Source of the DNA: Parasediminibacterium sp046546515
GTDB taxonomy: Bacteria > Bacteroidota > Bacteroidia > Chitinophagales > Chitinophagaceae
Direction of reading: 5' to 3'
Length of the DNA: 64,000 nucleotides
NCBI RefSeq assembly: GCF_046546515.1
Contig: NZ_JBKHKJ010000011.1
Location: 62,001-126,000 of the forward strand
Positions 18,118-27,509 of this stretch are shown here, in pieces. The notes under the pieces are model-generated. The model did no database searches and was not told the origin of the DNA. It worked only from the letters and a program-made list of their open reading frames with translations. The position numbers and the translations under genes were made by a program. Numbering within the stretch: position 1 is the stretch's first letter; each line of letters begins with the position of its first letter.

Positions 18118-18589
18118 AAGTAGTTTTTTTCTGTAATAAATAGTATTGACATGATTGGATTTTAATTCTTAGTTCGCTTAAATTAGTTACAAATTGAAAA
18201 AACAAAAGCAGCAAGCAATCAAAATTTGGTTTTCAAAGGTTCACGTGTCATATTTTCATGATAAAGGTATGCACTATTAGTTATTTCTGCCACAAGGAAC
18301 GTGGAATATTGATGTAGTATTAAAACTACAACATATTTTTGGCGAAAAATATCTTGTTACTACTCTCTACTTTTTTTGCAAAAAAGGCACGAAGGCTCTA
18401 AGCAACACTAAGAAAAAAAGAAGAGAATAAAGGCTCAATGCTTTGTATTTTTCTAGGCTTAAAACTCTGTGATTCTATGCGTCTTCGAGCCGCTGTGGCA
18501 GATTAATCAAACTTACGCCATCTTGGTAACGAAAAAGTTAATTGCATCCCATGTAATTTGTATCTTTTACATTACTTACTTTGCATCTT
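18118..18589. other. Intergenic, decayed inverted-repeat element
   Basis: Between divergent regulator B and thyA. From about 18375 to 18530 there is an imperfect inverted repeat (AAGGCACGAAGGCTCTAAGC on the left, GCGTCTTCGAGCCGCTGTGG on the right) ending with AGATTAATCAAACTTACGCC, the same end as 7530-7552. No gene is seen. Confidence 0.55.
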
Positions 18590-19384
18590 ATGCAGCAGTA
18601 CCAAGCACTTCTTCAGCACATATTAGATAATGGGGTTTCTAAAACAGACCGTACCGGCACCGGAACGCTAAGTTGCTTTGGCTACCAGATGCGGTTCAAC
18701 CTGAAGGATGGCTTCCCGATGGTAACCACAAAAAAATTGCACTTAAAAAGTATTGTGCACGAGTTGCTCTGGTTTTTAAAAGGTAGTACCAACATTGCCT
18801 ACTTAAAAGAAAATGGCGTAAGTATATGGGACGAATGGGCAGACACAAATGGCAACCTTGGTCCAGTATATGGCAAGCAATGGCGCAGCTGGCAGGGCGC
18901 AAACGGCCAAACAATAGACCAGATAACCGACGTGATTAACCAAATAAAAAAAACGCCAGACAGCAGACGCCTAATTGTAAGTGCTTGGAACGTGGCAGAA
19001 CTGCCAGAGATGGCACTAATGCCGTGCCATGCACTTTTCCAGTTTTATGTTGCCGATGGCAAACTTAGCTGCCAGTTGTACCAGCGCAGTGCCGATGTTT
19101 TTTTAGGGGTGCCTTTCAATATTGCCTCTTATGCCCTGCTTACTATGATGGTAGCACAGGTCTGCGGGCTGCAATATGGCGATTTTGTACATAGTTTTGG
19201 GGATGTACATTTGTACAATAACCATCAAAAACAGGCTGAGTTATTGCTTACCCGTTTGCCTTACCCTCCGCCTACCATGCAGATAAATCCAGCAATAATG
19301 GATATTTTTGGGTTTAAGTATAGCGATTTTTCCCTGCTGAATTATCAGCACCACCCATCCATAAAAGCACCGGTAGCAGTTTAG
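18590..19384 (+). CDS. thyA: Thymidylate synthase
   Basis: 264 residues from ATG 18590, equal to the E. coli length; the TTG nine bases upstream would add MHL and is less likely. The enzyme methylates dUMP to dTMP using methylene-THF. Seen: RTGTGTLSCFG (21-31), the catalytic Cys146 in MPCHALFQFY, the RRLIVSAWN segment (126-134) and the folate-side C-terminus APVAV. folA follows 105 bp downstream, so the pathway that makes dihydrofolate and the one that reduces it are adjacent. Confidence 0.97.
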   Translation: MQQYQALLQHILDNGVSKTDRTGTGTLSCFGYQMRFNLKDGFPMVTTKKLHLKSIVHELLWFLKGSTNIAYLKENGVSIWDEWADTNGNLGPVYGKQWRSWQGANGQTIDQITDVINQIKKTPDSRRLIVSAWNVAELPEMALMPCHALFQFYVADGKLSCQLYQRSADVFLGVPFNIASYALLTMMVAQVCGLQYGDFVHSFGDVHLYNNHQKQAELLLTRLPYPPPTMQINPAIMDIFGFKYSDFSLLNYQHHPSIKAPVAV

Positions 19385-19489
19385 GAATTTGGAATTATAA
19401 GTATGAATTATGAGTTAAGTAGGCAATTTAGCCTGCCAATTCATATATAACTCATAATTCATAACTCATAATTTATAACTTATAATTAA
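19385..19489. repeat. 7-nt-period array with inverted symmetry
   Basis: From 19450 to 19484 the heptamers ACTCATA, ATTCATA, ACTCATA, ATTTATA, ACTTATA run in phase. The left half (19385-19415, AATTATAAGT, AATTATGAGTTAAG) is its inverted counterpart around a GGCAATTTAGCC-TGCC centre, so a long hairpin can form between thyA and folA. Confidence 0.75.
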
Positions 19490-19984
19490 ATGATTATAAC
19501 TCACATAGTAGCCGCATCGGAAAATAATATTATTGGCAATAATTACAAATTGCTTTGGGTATTGCCAAATGATACTCGTTTTTTTAAAAATAAAACATGG
19601 GGGTTGCCTGTGGTCATGGGTCGCAAGACTTTTGTAAGCCTTGGCAACAAGCCTTTGAACGGCCGTTTAAATATTGTGCTTACACGGCAAACTGGCTTTG
19701 AGGCAGCAGGGGTAAAAGTGGTGCAAGAAATGCAGGTAGCAATTGACTTTTGCAAGCAGGAAGATTATAAAGAGCTAATGGTGATTGGGGGAGGCGAGAT
19801 TTATAAACAAACCCTTGCTATTGCCAATAAGATATACCTAACTAGGGTGCATGCCATAGTGGAAGGCGACACGGCTTATCCAGCATTGAGCCCTTATGAA
19901 TGGAAATTGGTTTTTGAAGAAAGCTTTGAAGCCGATACAAAACACCAGTATGCTTATAGCTTTCAAACATGGGTTAGAAAATAG
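19490..19984 (+). CDS. folA: Dihydrofolate reductase
   Basis: 164 residues. NADPH-dependent reduction of dihydrofolate. Seen: VAASENNIIG (7-16), LLWVLPNDTRFFKNKT with the proton-relay Asp28, VMGRKTF (43-49) and the NADPH-binding VIGGGEIY (99-106). Trp-Val replaces the more usual Trp-His in the LLWHLP stretch, a minor variation. Placed after thyA as in many bacteria. Confidence 0.97.
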   Translation: MIITHIVAASENNIIGNNYKLLWVLPNDTRFFKNKTWGLPVVMGRKTFVSLGNKPLNGRLNIVLTRQTGFEAAGVKVVQEMQVAIDFCKQEDYKELMVIGGGEIYKQTLAIANKIYLTRVHAIVEGDTAYPALSPYEWKLVFEESFEADTKHQYAYSFQTWVRK

Positions 19985-20007
19985 GGCGAGATGTTTAAAT
20001 AAAATAT

Positions 20008-20508
20008 ATGGATTTTATAGATGTTGGTTATGCTTACCTAGCCCCTATTTTACTACTAGCTTTGCTTTTTGGCAAGCCCCAATACCCAAACTACATTAAA
20101 AGTATATTGGCTACGCTGAATATTTGCCTGTTATTTTTTTTTATAAACCAATGCAGGGAATATTATGGGCTGTACCAATTTGCAAAAGCTTTTGGCATGG
20201 AGGTTTCCATAAAAAGCTTGTTGCGGTTGTTTTCAACCAATATCCCCTACGCAGTAAAAAACCTGTTGCTATGGTTGACGCCACTGTGTTTTATATCTAG
20301 AAAACTAGATTCCAGTACCCTGCTCAGTATCTTTGTAGTGCTTTTGCTTTGGTGGGATGTATTGTATGGAATGGCTACCAGGCAGGTTTATACTATTCCC
20401 GGTGCTATATACAACACTGCTTTATGCCTTGCATTGAGGTTTATATGTCTTGTAGTAGGCATGTATGCATTACTTTGGCTTTGGAAAAAGCTGCCACATC
20501 AAGCATGA
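20008..20508 (+). CDS. Hypothetical membrane protein, 166 aa
   Basis: Four to five hydrophobic segments (about 9-22, 33-47, 78-92, 102-116, 133-156) with an aromatic-rich sequence and no recognised motif. It starts 23 bp after folA and probably rides on the same transcript. Function unknown. Confidence 0.6.
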   Translation: MDFIDVGYAYLAPILLLALLFGKPQYPNYIKSILATLNICLLFFFINQCREYYGLYQFAKAFGMEVSIKSLLRLFSTNIPYAVKNLLLWLTPLCFISRKLDSSTLLSIFVVLLLWWDVLYGMATRQVYTIPGAIYNTALCLALRFICLVVGMYALLWLWKKLPHQA

Positions 20509-20514
20509 GATAGC

Positions 20515-20655
20515 ATTGACACAAAGGCACAAAAACTATAAGCAGCACTAAGAAAACAATAAAAAGAAGGAAAAAAAGAAGAAAGGGGTAAATGCTTTTT
20601 TTCTATTCCTTATCCCTTTGTACTTCTTTGTGCCTTCGAGTGTTTGTGGCAAAAT
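20515..20655. repeat. Long imperfect inverted repeat after thyA-folA
   Basis: ACACAAAGGCACAAAAACTA on the left pairs with TTTGTGCCTTCGAGTGTTTG on the right across an A-rich loop. It lies between convergent genes and overlaps the transcript ends of both. Confidence 0.65.
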
Positions 20656-20665
20656 AGCAATGTTG

Positions 20666-22150
20666 TTATTTTCCACGCCAAGTATCCAACAATTGATGGG
20701 CATCGGGCGTCAACCTAAATGTAAACACGCCAGCTATCATTATGCTGGAAAAAAGAATGGCTTTGGCAATAATAGCTATCCAAAGATTATGGAACAAGCT
20801 ACCTGCCCAATATGCAATGGCAAAGCCCCCTGCGGTGAGCAGTAGGGTAGCAACTGTTTTCATATCGAAAGGCTGCATGTTGAACTTGCGACGGATAAAC
20901 TCGAAGCGGATATAATTATACACGCAAAATGAAATCAACTGAGCATAAGCCGAACCTATAATACCAAAGCTTTTAATAAGGAAATAGTTGGTGGGGAGAA
21001 TTAATAAAATCATTATTAGGCCACTATAAAAGTCGAACCGCCAGTGGGCAGAAGTTATTATAACCATTCCATTCACGCCTGTGCCAGCGTCAATAATCCT
21101 TACAAGCCCTAGTATTATCATGGCATCAATGCCTGCTAGATAGCTTGTTTTCAGGTTGAAGGCAATAATGGCATCAGATGCATTTAACACTACATTGCCA
21201 TAAATGAATAAACTTGCCAGCAACATATTAATGCAGCTACGGGTATAAATGCGGTTTACTTCTTTTACATTTTTATCTTTCCATGCCTGCGTAAGTGCGC
21301 CAATGCTGATGGCTTGAAGGCTGCGTTGCGGCACTTGCACCAGGTTTGCCAAGTATTGAGCAAGCGTAAATATGCCGGCAGCACTTAGGTTTACAAGGCC
21401 ACCTATAAATATGCCGTCAACAGTTTGCCCCAGCACTGAAATAACTGCCCCGCTAAACATAAGGGCTTGCATCCACACCATTTTTTTCCAGAACTTCTTG
21501 GTAACCCTGCTAATGCTAAAACAAGCAGAAAATTGTTTATTCCTCACTATATAAACCAATAGCATGAGGAAAATGGCTAGGTACAAAAAAGAAAATAAAT
21601 AAATAAACCAATGGAAATCGATTACTTTGAGATAATACAAAGCAATTAAAACACTTGTAATTATCCTTAGTACAGTTTCCTTTAGGAAATTGGGTACTAC
21701 TGTTTTTTGCAAAACCGTGGAAAACGCTTCTAATATGGAAAACATTAGCAAGCCAAATCCAAAAGGAAAAACCCAGAAATAATAGTCTAGGAAAAGTTGC
21801 CCACCTTTGCTAAATTTCCGTATCATGAAATTTTCAAACACAAAGCCTAAACCAAGGATAATAAAAAAACCAACTAGGCATGCGCAAAAAACCCATGTGA
21901 TTAGGTCTATTTCCTTAGCGGGCAGATTGTCTTTGTAATATGGGTAAAATTTATAAATAACTGAGATAGAGCCTAGGCTGGCAAAGGCGCAAATATTTTG
22001 CCCAAAATCGAAGAAAAAGCGGGTAAGCCCAAATTGTGCCTCTGTAAAAGCACCATTCTTGGTATAAAAATAAATATTGATAGCTCCAATAAGAAAGCCA
22101 ATGTATAAAAGGATGCCCGAAGTAATTGCCTGTTTCCTGATTGTTGCCAT
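20666..22150 (-). CDS. Polysaccharide flippase-like protein (MOP/Wzx type)
   Basis: 494 residues with about fourteen hydrophobic helices in the layout of MATE/Wzx exporters; the N-terminus ITSGILLYIGFLIGAINIYF is the usual first helix. It would move lipid-linked oligosaccharide across the inner membrane for O-antigen or exopolysaccharide assembly. It lies 1.8 kb from the Wza/Wzc-like genes on the other strand, which supports an envelope-sugar role. The substrate cannot be told. Confidence 0.85.
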   Translation of the reverse strand: MATIRKQAITSGILLYIGFLIGAINIYFYTKNGAFTEAQFGLTRFFFDFGQNICAFASLGSISVIYKFYPYYKDNLPAKEIDLITWVFCACLVGFFIILGLGFVFENFMIRKFSKGGQLFLDYYFWVFPFGFGLLMFSILEAFSTVLQKTVVPNFLKETVLRIITSVLIALYYLKVIDFHWFIYLFSFLYLAIFLMLLVYIVRNKQFSACFSISRVTKKFWKKMVWMQALMFSGAVISVLGQTVDGIFIGGLVNLSAAGIFTLAQYLANLVQVPQRSLQAISIGALTQAWKDKNVKEVNRIYTRSCINMLLASLFIYGNVVLNASDAIIAFNLKTSYLAGIDAMIILGLVRIIDAGTGVNGMVIITSAHWRFDFYSGLIMILLILPTNYFLIKSFGIIGSAYAQLISFCVYNYIRFEFIRRKFNMQPFDMKTVATLLLTAGGFAIAYWAGSLFHNLWIAIIAKAILFSSIMIAGVFTFRLTPDAHQLLDTWRGK

Positions 22151-22218
22151 GAAATAAGAATTTAGAATTAGGAATTAGAAATTATTGGTTGCCACCGACG
22201 ACTTATGACTGAACACTA
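22149..22218. repeat. Degenerate 7-nt-period arrays
   Basis: AATTTAG AATTAGG AATTAGA AATTATT in phase near 22152-22180, then ACTTATG ACTGAAC ACTAGTC ACTTACC near 22200-22228. It bridges the permease stop and flippase start; partly overlaps the permease 3' end. Confidence 0.5.
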
Positions 22219-22223
22219 GTCAC

Positions 22224-23459
22224 TTACCTAAACTGGATTGCTTTTACGGGCTGCATTTTTTTTACTACTAATGTTGGTACAATAAGCGAAAGGAAACAGA
22301 CAAAAGCAGTTGCCACACACACAGCCGCTACCTGCCAGCCAATAACAAGCATGGGTGCATAAGAAACATAATACGAAGTTTCGTCTAGGTGGATAAAATG
22401 GGTAGTTTCTTCTAGCCAGCAAATCCCAAGCCCTGTTACCAGCCCAACACATATACCAGACATGGTGATAAGTGTGGCGTAGTACAAGAAAATTTGTTGT
22501 ATATGCCAGTTTGGTGTGCCAATTGCTTTTAAGATGCCAACCATTCTTGTCCTTTCTAAAACCAGCACCAGCAAGCAGGTGATTAAATTGATAATAGCCA
22601 CGATGGCCATGATTACAAAAACCACGTTCCTGTTTACATCCTGTATATTTAACCAGTCAAATATGTTGGGGTAAATTTCTTTTGTGCTCCTGCTTACCCA
22701 TTCTGGAGGCAAGTTGTCAGACAAGCGGTTGCTGATTGTATCCATCATTTTATAATCGGTTAAAAAAATTTCATAGCCGCCAATTTGTGTGGGCAGCCAG
22801 TTATTTAACCGTTGCAGCAATTTTATATCAGCTATTACAAAAAGCTTGTCATATTCTTCAATACCTGTTTTATAAATGCCAGCAACAACCAGTTTTCTGT
22901 AAGTGCTGCTTTCGCCTTGTTTTGAAGCAATAAAATGCATCCTTATGGTGTCGTTTACTGCTACATCCAATGAATTTGCAATAGGTTCTGATATTAAAAT
23001 TTCTTTACTGTAGCTGGTGTCGTTAAAATGTATCCAATGTCCTTTTTTCATGAAGGGAGCCAAGCGGCTGCCTTGGTAGCTAGCCGCTACCCCTTTTACC
23101 AAAACGCCTTCAATTGATTTGTTTTTTTCAAGCACAGCGCTTTTCGTGGCATATTCATCTACATGTGCTACCCCATTTTGTTGTTGGATAATGTGCAAAA
23201 TAGAGTCGTTTTTAAGGATAGGGGTTTCTTCTGCAACCAGCGATTTGCTGCCTTCAAAATGCTGTGCATGAATATGCCCCCAGAAACTAAACACTTTTCC
23301 ACTTACAGTTTGTTGAAAACCATTTACAAAAGCCAATGTAACAATCATGGCCATCACGCTTAGGCCAGTAGCAGCTATAGACAAGTGGATAATGAACTTG
23401 GAGAAAGACTGCTGCCTGTTGAAAGCGATTTTTTTGGCAACTATAAAGCTGATGTTCAA
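22224..23459 (-). CDS. LolC/LolE-like ABC permease (FtsX family)
   Basis: 411 residues. One N-terminal helix (about 22-45), a periplasmic domain of about 220 residues, and three C-terminal helices (about 275-300, 325-350, 375-400), the MacB/FtsX permease layout. The N-terminus FIVAKKIAFNRQQSFSKFII is typical of lipoprotein-releasing permeases, and ARTRMVGILKAIG-like ERTRMVGILKAIGTPNWHIQ is the coupling loop. It would extract outer-membrane lipoproteins with a LolD-type ATPase that is not in this window. Confidence 0.85.
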   Translation of the reverse strand: MNISFIVAKKIAFNRQQSFSKFIIHLSIAATGLSVMAMIVTLAFVNGFQQTVSGKVFSFWGHIHAQHFEGSKSLVAEETPILKNDSILHIIQQQNGVAHVDEYATKSAVLEKNKSIEGVLVKGVAASYQGSRLAPFMKKGHWIHFNDTSYSKEILISEPIANSLDVAVNDTIRMHFIASKQGESSTYRKLVVAGIYKTGIEEYDKLFVIADIKLLQRLNNWLPTQIGGYEIFLTDYKMMDTISNRLSDNLPPEWVSRSTKEIYPNIFDWLNIQDVNRNVVFVIMAIVAIINLITCLLVLVLERTRMVGILKAIGTPNWHIQQIFLYYATLITMSGICVGLVTGLGICWLEETTHFIHLDETSYYVSYAPMLVIGWQVAAVCVATAFVCFLSLIVPTLVVKKMQPVKAIQFR

Positions 23460-23974
23460 AAGAAGGTTTATTTTTTGAATCGTAAAAATAGAGTTGTTTC
23501 TTTAATAGTTTGCATTAGCTTTTGAATAGGCGTAAAATTACTTCCCTTTCTGCCACCACAATTTTGAATAAGATAGTTAAACCTATGTAATGGTTGAAGT
23601 TTAGGTAAATGACATAGCCAGGTTTTGCATAAGGCAAGGAATCGATTAGGAAGGGAATTCCCTTTTTTATAAAAATAAAATTAATTAAAATTGAAAATTT
23701 TTCATGTAACGAGGATGGATAAATATACTAAACATGTATAAAAAAAGATAGTGATAATGAGTATTTTGGGTTGGTATTTGCTGCATAAATTGGCGAAACC
23801 TTAAAAAAAAATTTACTGAAAGGGTAAAACAATTATATTTGCTTCAAGCTCTTAGGAAATCAAACTGAATCCGATTTAAACACCAATTGGAAATTTTATG
23901 TACTGTTTTTTAAATAAAAATCATTTTAAAAAATTTTGTGCTAACATTAAAATTGCATTTTTTAACACCATTTC
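23460..23974. other. AT-rich divergent promoter region
   Basis: No gene in 515 bp between the permease and the Wza-like gene. A TATATTTG box at 23834-23841 fits the -7 consensus, 133 nt before the wza-like ATG, leaving a long leader in which UpxY-type control would be possible. No clear -33 box seen. Confidence 0.4.
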
Positions 23975-24814
23975 ATGAAGCATTTTATTAGTGTTCGAGG
24001 TTTTGACTTTTTACTTATTCTTCTAGTCATTGTTTTCTTTCCTTCTTGTAGAACGTATAAAAATATCCCTTATTTCAAGGATGTGCCTGATTCTACTAGT
24101 ATTAATGTAAAAACAGCTGAGTTTTACGAACCTTTAATACAATATGACGATATTATTTTAATATCTATAAACACCCTTGATGCCGCAAGTGCTTCTGGGC
24201 TTGGTTTAGGAGGTGGTGTTTCTGGAAGTGGCAATAGCGGTGCAGGTGCGGCTTCAATGATGTCGAGTGGAAGTACAACTGCGATTACTTTACCCGGGTC
24301 ATCATCTTACAGGGTAGACAAAACTGGAACGATAGATATGCCGCTTATTGGAAAACTAACAGTATCTGGTTTAACAACTAGTAAGGTAAAAGATTTAGTT
24401 CAGGCTAAGGTTTCTGAATATTACAAGTCTCCTGCTGTTGATGTAAGGTTTGCTAATTTTCATGTTACAGTATTAGGGGAGGTAGCAAAGCCCTCAACTT
24501 ATGTATTTGCTAATGAAAAAGTATCTGTGTTGGATGCCTTAGGGCAAGCAGGTGATTTGACTATTTTTGGTAAAAGAGAAAATGTATTATTGATAAGGGA
24601 TTCTGCTGGAGTAAAACAATTGACAAGGATTAACCTGAATTCTAAATTCTTTTTATCATCATCTTCATCCTTTTTCTTAAAACAAAACGATGTTATTTAT
24701 GTTGAACCTGTAACTGCTAAAATTGCGAACCTAGACGCAGCCCAAACAAAAAATTATACAATTCTTACTGCAATAATATCCCTGCTTATTGTTATTTCAA
24801 CTAGGATAAGATAA
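23975..24814 (+). CDS. Wza-like polysaccharide export lipoprotein
   Basis: 279 residues. A hydrophobic signal (about 10-24) ends in a lipobox FFPSC, so Cys25 is probably acylated. The Poly_export domain (about 105-160, SSSYRVDKTGTIDMPLIGKL) and a SLBB domain (about 165-230, VTVLGEVAKPSTYVFANEKV) follow. A Gly/Ser-rich insertion at about 72-98 is unusual inside the export domain. The C-terminus ends in a hydrophobic helix (about 258-276), as in Wza-type outer-membrane translocons. The Wzc-like kinase gene is 59 bp downstream. Confidence 0.92.
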   Translation: MKHFISVRGFDFLLILLVIVFFPSCRTYKNIPYFKDVPDSTSINVKTAEFYEPLIQYDDIILISINTLDAASASGLGLGGGVSGSGNSGAGAASMMSSGSTTAITLPGSSSYRVDKTGTIDMPLIGKLTVSGLTTSKVKDLVQAKVSEYYKSPAVDVRFANFHVTVLGEVAKPSTYVFANEKVSVLDALGQAGDLTIFGKRENVLLIRDSAGVKQLTRINLNSKFFLSSSSSFFLKQNDVIYVEPVTAKIANLDAAQTKNYTILTAIISLLIVISTRIR

Positions 24815-24873
24815 CTTAATAAGAAATTATTAGTTTCTTTTAACACAAATTAATTTTTTTAAAGAATAAATTC

Positions 24874-27297
24874 ATGACAAAAAATAATTTAACTTTAAAT
24901 CAGGAAGATAGTATAGATTTTAAAAAAATACTTTCTACTTTTTTATACAACTGGCCTTTATTCCTACTAAGCACAGTATTAGGATTACTTTTAGCTTTAA
25001 TAGTGTTAAGGTATTCAACTCCAATGTATAGCATACATGCAAAATTGCTAGTAGCGGACGATGACAAACAAAGTTCTCTTTTTGGAGGGAATGACGTGGC
25101 AAAAGACTTTTCTTCTTTGCTTGGTACCAAAAGTAGTGTTGATAATGAAGCTGAGGTGTTAAAGACAAGGGATCTTACCGAATTAGTGGTAAGAAAAATG
25201 AACTTATATATAAAATATGGGCATCAGGGAAGGGTTTTAGATGCAGAAATGTATAAAACTTTGCCTTTTTTCGTAGATGTTATAAATATACCTGACACCA
25301 TTGGGAATGGAGGAATGGTTTCCTTGAATATAGTGTTTGGAAGCGCAGATAAAATAACATTAATAGACAAAAAATCAAATTTCTTACTTCAATCTAAATT
25401 CGGTGATACTATTTCTTACAAAAAGATTAAATTTATTGTATTAAAATCTGGGCTTGCTTTTGAGCCACTAGATTATCAATTTTATATATCAACAATAGAT
25501 AAATCTGTTGCAGAGCTAAATGATAAGCTTGAAGTAACTGTAACTAACAAGCAAGTAACAACCATAGACTTAGGATTGAGATGCAACATCCCCCAAAAAG
25601 GGGAAGACATACTTGCAACCCTGATAAATGAATATGTACAATTGAACCTAAATGAAAAAAACAGGATTGCTGATAGCACTATAGAATTTATTAACGATAG
25701 GATTATTGTTGTGAGCAAGGAACTTGAAAGTATTGAAAAAGATATAGAAGGGTTTAAACAAAATAACAAACTTGCGGACATCTCTTTACAATCAAAGGTA
25801 ATTATAGATAATGCTGGTGATTTAAACAAAGACAAAAATTTAGCTGAGGTAAAAGTAAATGTAGTACAAAACATGATTGAGTATTTGCAAGATCCTAAAA
25901 ATGCAAATAGGCCAGTGCCGTCTATGGTATCGGATGACCCTAGCTTCTTAGCTTTAGCTGAAGGATATAATCAGTTGCAGATGCAAAAAGATAAGTTACA
26001 GCTTACAAATACCGAAAAAAACCCAGCCTATATTAATCTTCTCGGCCTTATAGCAAATAGTAGGCTAGACATGTTAAAAAATCTTTATAATCAAAAGAAA
26101 ACTTTTACAACTGCCCTTGATAAAATTAAAACACAGGATAAGTATTTTAGTAGTCTAATTAATAAAGTGCCTTCAATAGAAAGAACTTTTCTTGGGTTGT
26201 CTAGAACTCAATCTTTGAAACAAGAACTATATCTTTTTCTCTTGAAAAAGAAGGAAGAGATGGCGGTAACAAAAGCCTCTAATATTGCTAGTGCAAGGAT
26301 GATTGATAGGCCAAAATCAGAAATTGCCCCATACAGCCCAAAGAAATCGATTATAGTTGTAATCGGATTATTTTTTGGGTTCTTTTTCCCTGTTGCATTC
26401 TTTTCCTTGAAAAACTTATTGAACAATAAAATATTAACCAGGGATGATATTACAACCAATACAAGTGCTTCTATCATATCCGAAATACCGCATAGCAAAA
26501 GCAATAAAAGCATAGTTATTGACGATAAGTCAAGGACAATCATATCAGAGCAATTCAGGTCGTTCCGTACAAACTTGCAGTTTATTTTAAGAGAAGATAA
26601 AACGCCTGTTATATTGTTCACTTCTTGTATCAGTGGGGAAGGCAAGTCGTTTATTGCATTGAACTTAGCAAACTCTTATGCCATAACAGGTAAGAAAGTT
26701 TTATTGATGGAATTGGATTTAAGAAAACCAAAACTGTCTAAGAACCTTGGCCTTGAAAACGTAATAGGGTTTTCTAATTATATAGCTTCTGCTGATATAA
26801 AAATGGAAGATATTATCATACCTACTGAAATAAATAAGAACTTGTTTCTAATCCAGTCTGGTATTATACCTCCAAACCCTTCAGAACTATTGATTAGTGA
26901 AAAGGCCAATAACCTGTTCAACACATTAAAAACGATGTTTGACATCATTATCTTTGATACCCCACCTATTGGATTGGTTACGGATGCCCAAATTTTATCA
27001 GCCCATGCCGATATAAGTTTATATGTAGTAAGGCAAGGATATACATTTAAAAATCAACTAGAAGTAGTAAACGATATTGTTGACAACAAGAAGTTCAATA
27101 ATTTTTACTTGGTAGTAAACGATGTTAAAAATGGTGCTTCTTACAAGTATGGCTATGGTTATGGATACGGCTATGGTGGTAGTTATGGCTATGGTTATGG
27201 CGGCACATATGGTGGTGGCAAAGGCTATGGATATACAGAAGAGGAAGCTTCGTCTAAGAAGTCAGGGTGGTTATCAAAACTATTTGGTAGCAAATAA
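24874..27297 (+). CDS. Wzc-like tyrosine autokinase and chain-length regulator
   Basis: 807 residues. A Wzz domain lies between membrane helices at about 29-50 and 492-512, with a long periplasmic coiled region. The cytoplasmic BY-kinase has Walker A SGEGKSFIALN (about 585-595), Walker A' LLMELDLRKP (about 609-618) and Walker B IIIFDTPPIG (about 690-699). The tail (about 755-785) is a YGYGYG-type Tyr/Gly run, the usual autophosphorylation cluster but unusually long and regular. It controls polymer length and export with the Wza-like lipoprotein. Confidence 0.95.
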   Translation: MTKNNLTLNQEDSIDFKKILSTFLYNWPLFLLSTVLGLLLALIVLRYSTPMYSIHAKLLVADDDKQSSLFGGNDVAKDFSSLLGTKSSVDNEAEVLKTRDLTELVVRKMNLYIKYGHQGRVLDAEMYKTLPFFVDVINIPDTIGNGGMVSLNIVFGSADKITLIDKKSNFLLQSKFGDTISYKKIKFIVLKSGLAFEPLDYQFYISTIDKSVAELNDKLEVTVTNKQVTTIDLGLRCNIPQKGEDILATLINEYVQLNLNEKNRIADSTIEFINDRIIVVSKELESIEKDIEGFKQNNKLADISLQSKVIIDNAGDLNKDKNLAEVKVNVVQNMIEYLQDPKNANRPVPSMVSDDPSFLALAEGYNQLQMQKDKLQLTNTEKNPAYINLLGLIANSRLDMLKNLYNQKKTFTTALDKIKTQDKYFSSLINKVPSIERTFLGLSRTQSLKQELYLFLLKKKEEMAVTKASNIASARMIDRPKSEIAPYSPKKSIIVVIGLFFGFFFPVAFFSLKNLLNNKILTRDDITTNTSASIISEIPHSKSNKSIVIDDKSRTIISEQFRSFRTNLQFILREDKTPVILFTSCISGEGKSFIALNLANSYAITGKKVLLMELDLRKPKLSKNLGLENVIGFSNYIASADIKMEDIIIPTEINKNLFLIQSGIIPPNPSELLISEKANNLFNTLKTMFDIIIFDTPPIGLVTDAQILSAHADISLYVVRQGYTFKNQLEVVNDIVDNKKFNNFYLVVNDVKNGASYKYGYGYGYGYGGSYGYGYGGTYGGGKGYGYTEEEASSKKSGWLSKLFGSK

Positions 27298-27360
27298 GGA
27301 TAAAAATAGCTGATATTTTCGGTTAATATATCATACCTTAATGTAAGCATAAATATAAAA

Positions 27361-27448
27361 CCTATTTTAATTTTTAATTAAAATAGGCAATTTGAAAAAG
27401 AGTAAAAAACAGTTGATATAATTTATATCAACTGTTTTTTACTCTTTT
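27361..27448 (+). terminator. Two tandem perfect hairpins after wzc-like gene
   Basis: First hairpin: 12-bp arms at 27361-27372 and 27376-27387 around TTT. Second: 26-bp perfect arms at 27396-27421 and 27423-27448 around a single T, with the right arm containing T6 and ending in TTTT. The second is a strong terminator on either strand. No T-tract is needed beyond the arm. Confidence 0.75.
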
Positions 27449-27509
27449 AGTTTTGTTTTACGGGACTTTTGCTTTTGCAAAGGGATAAACCAAAGAAAAA
27501 TCGAGTGAA

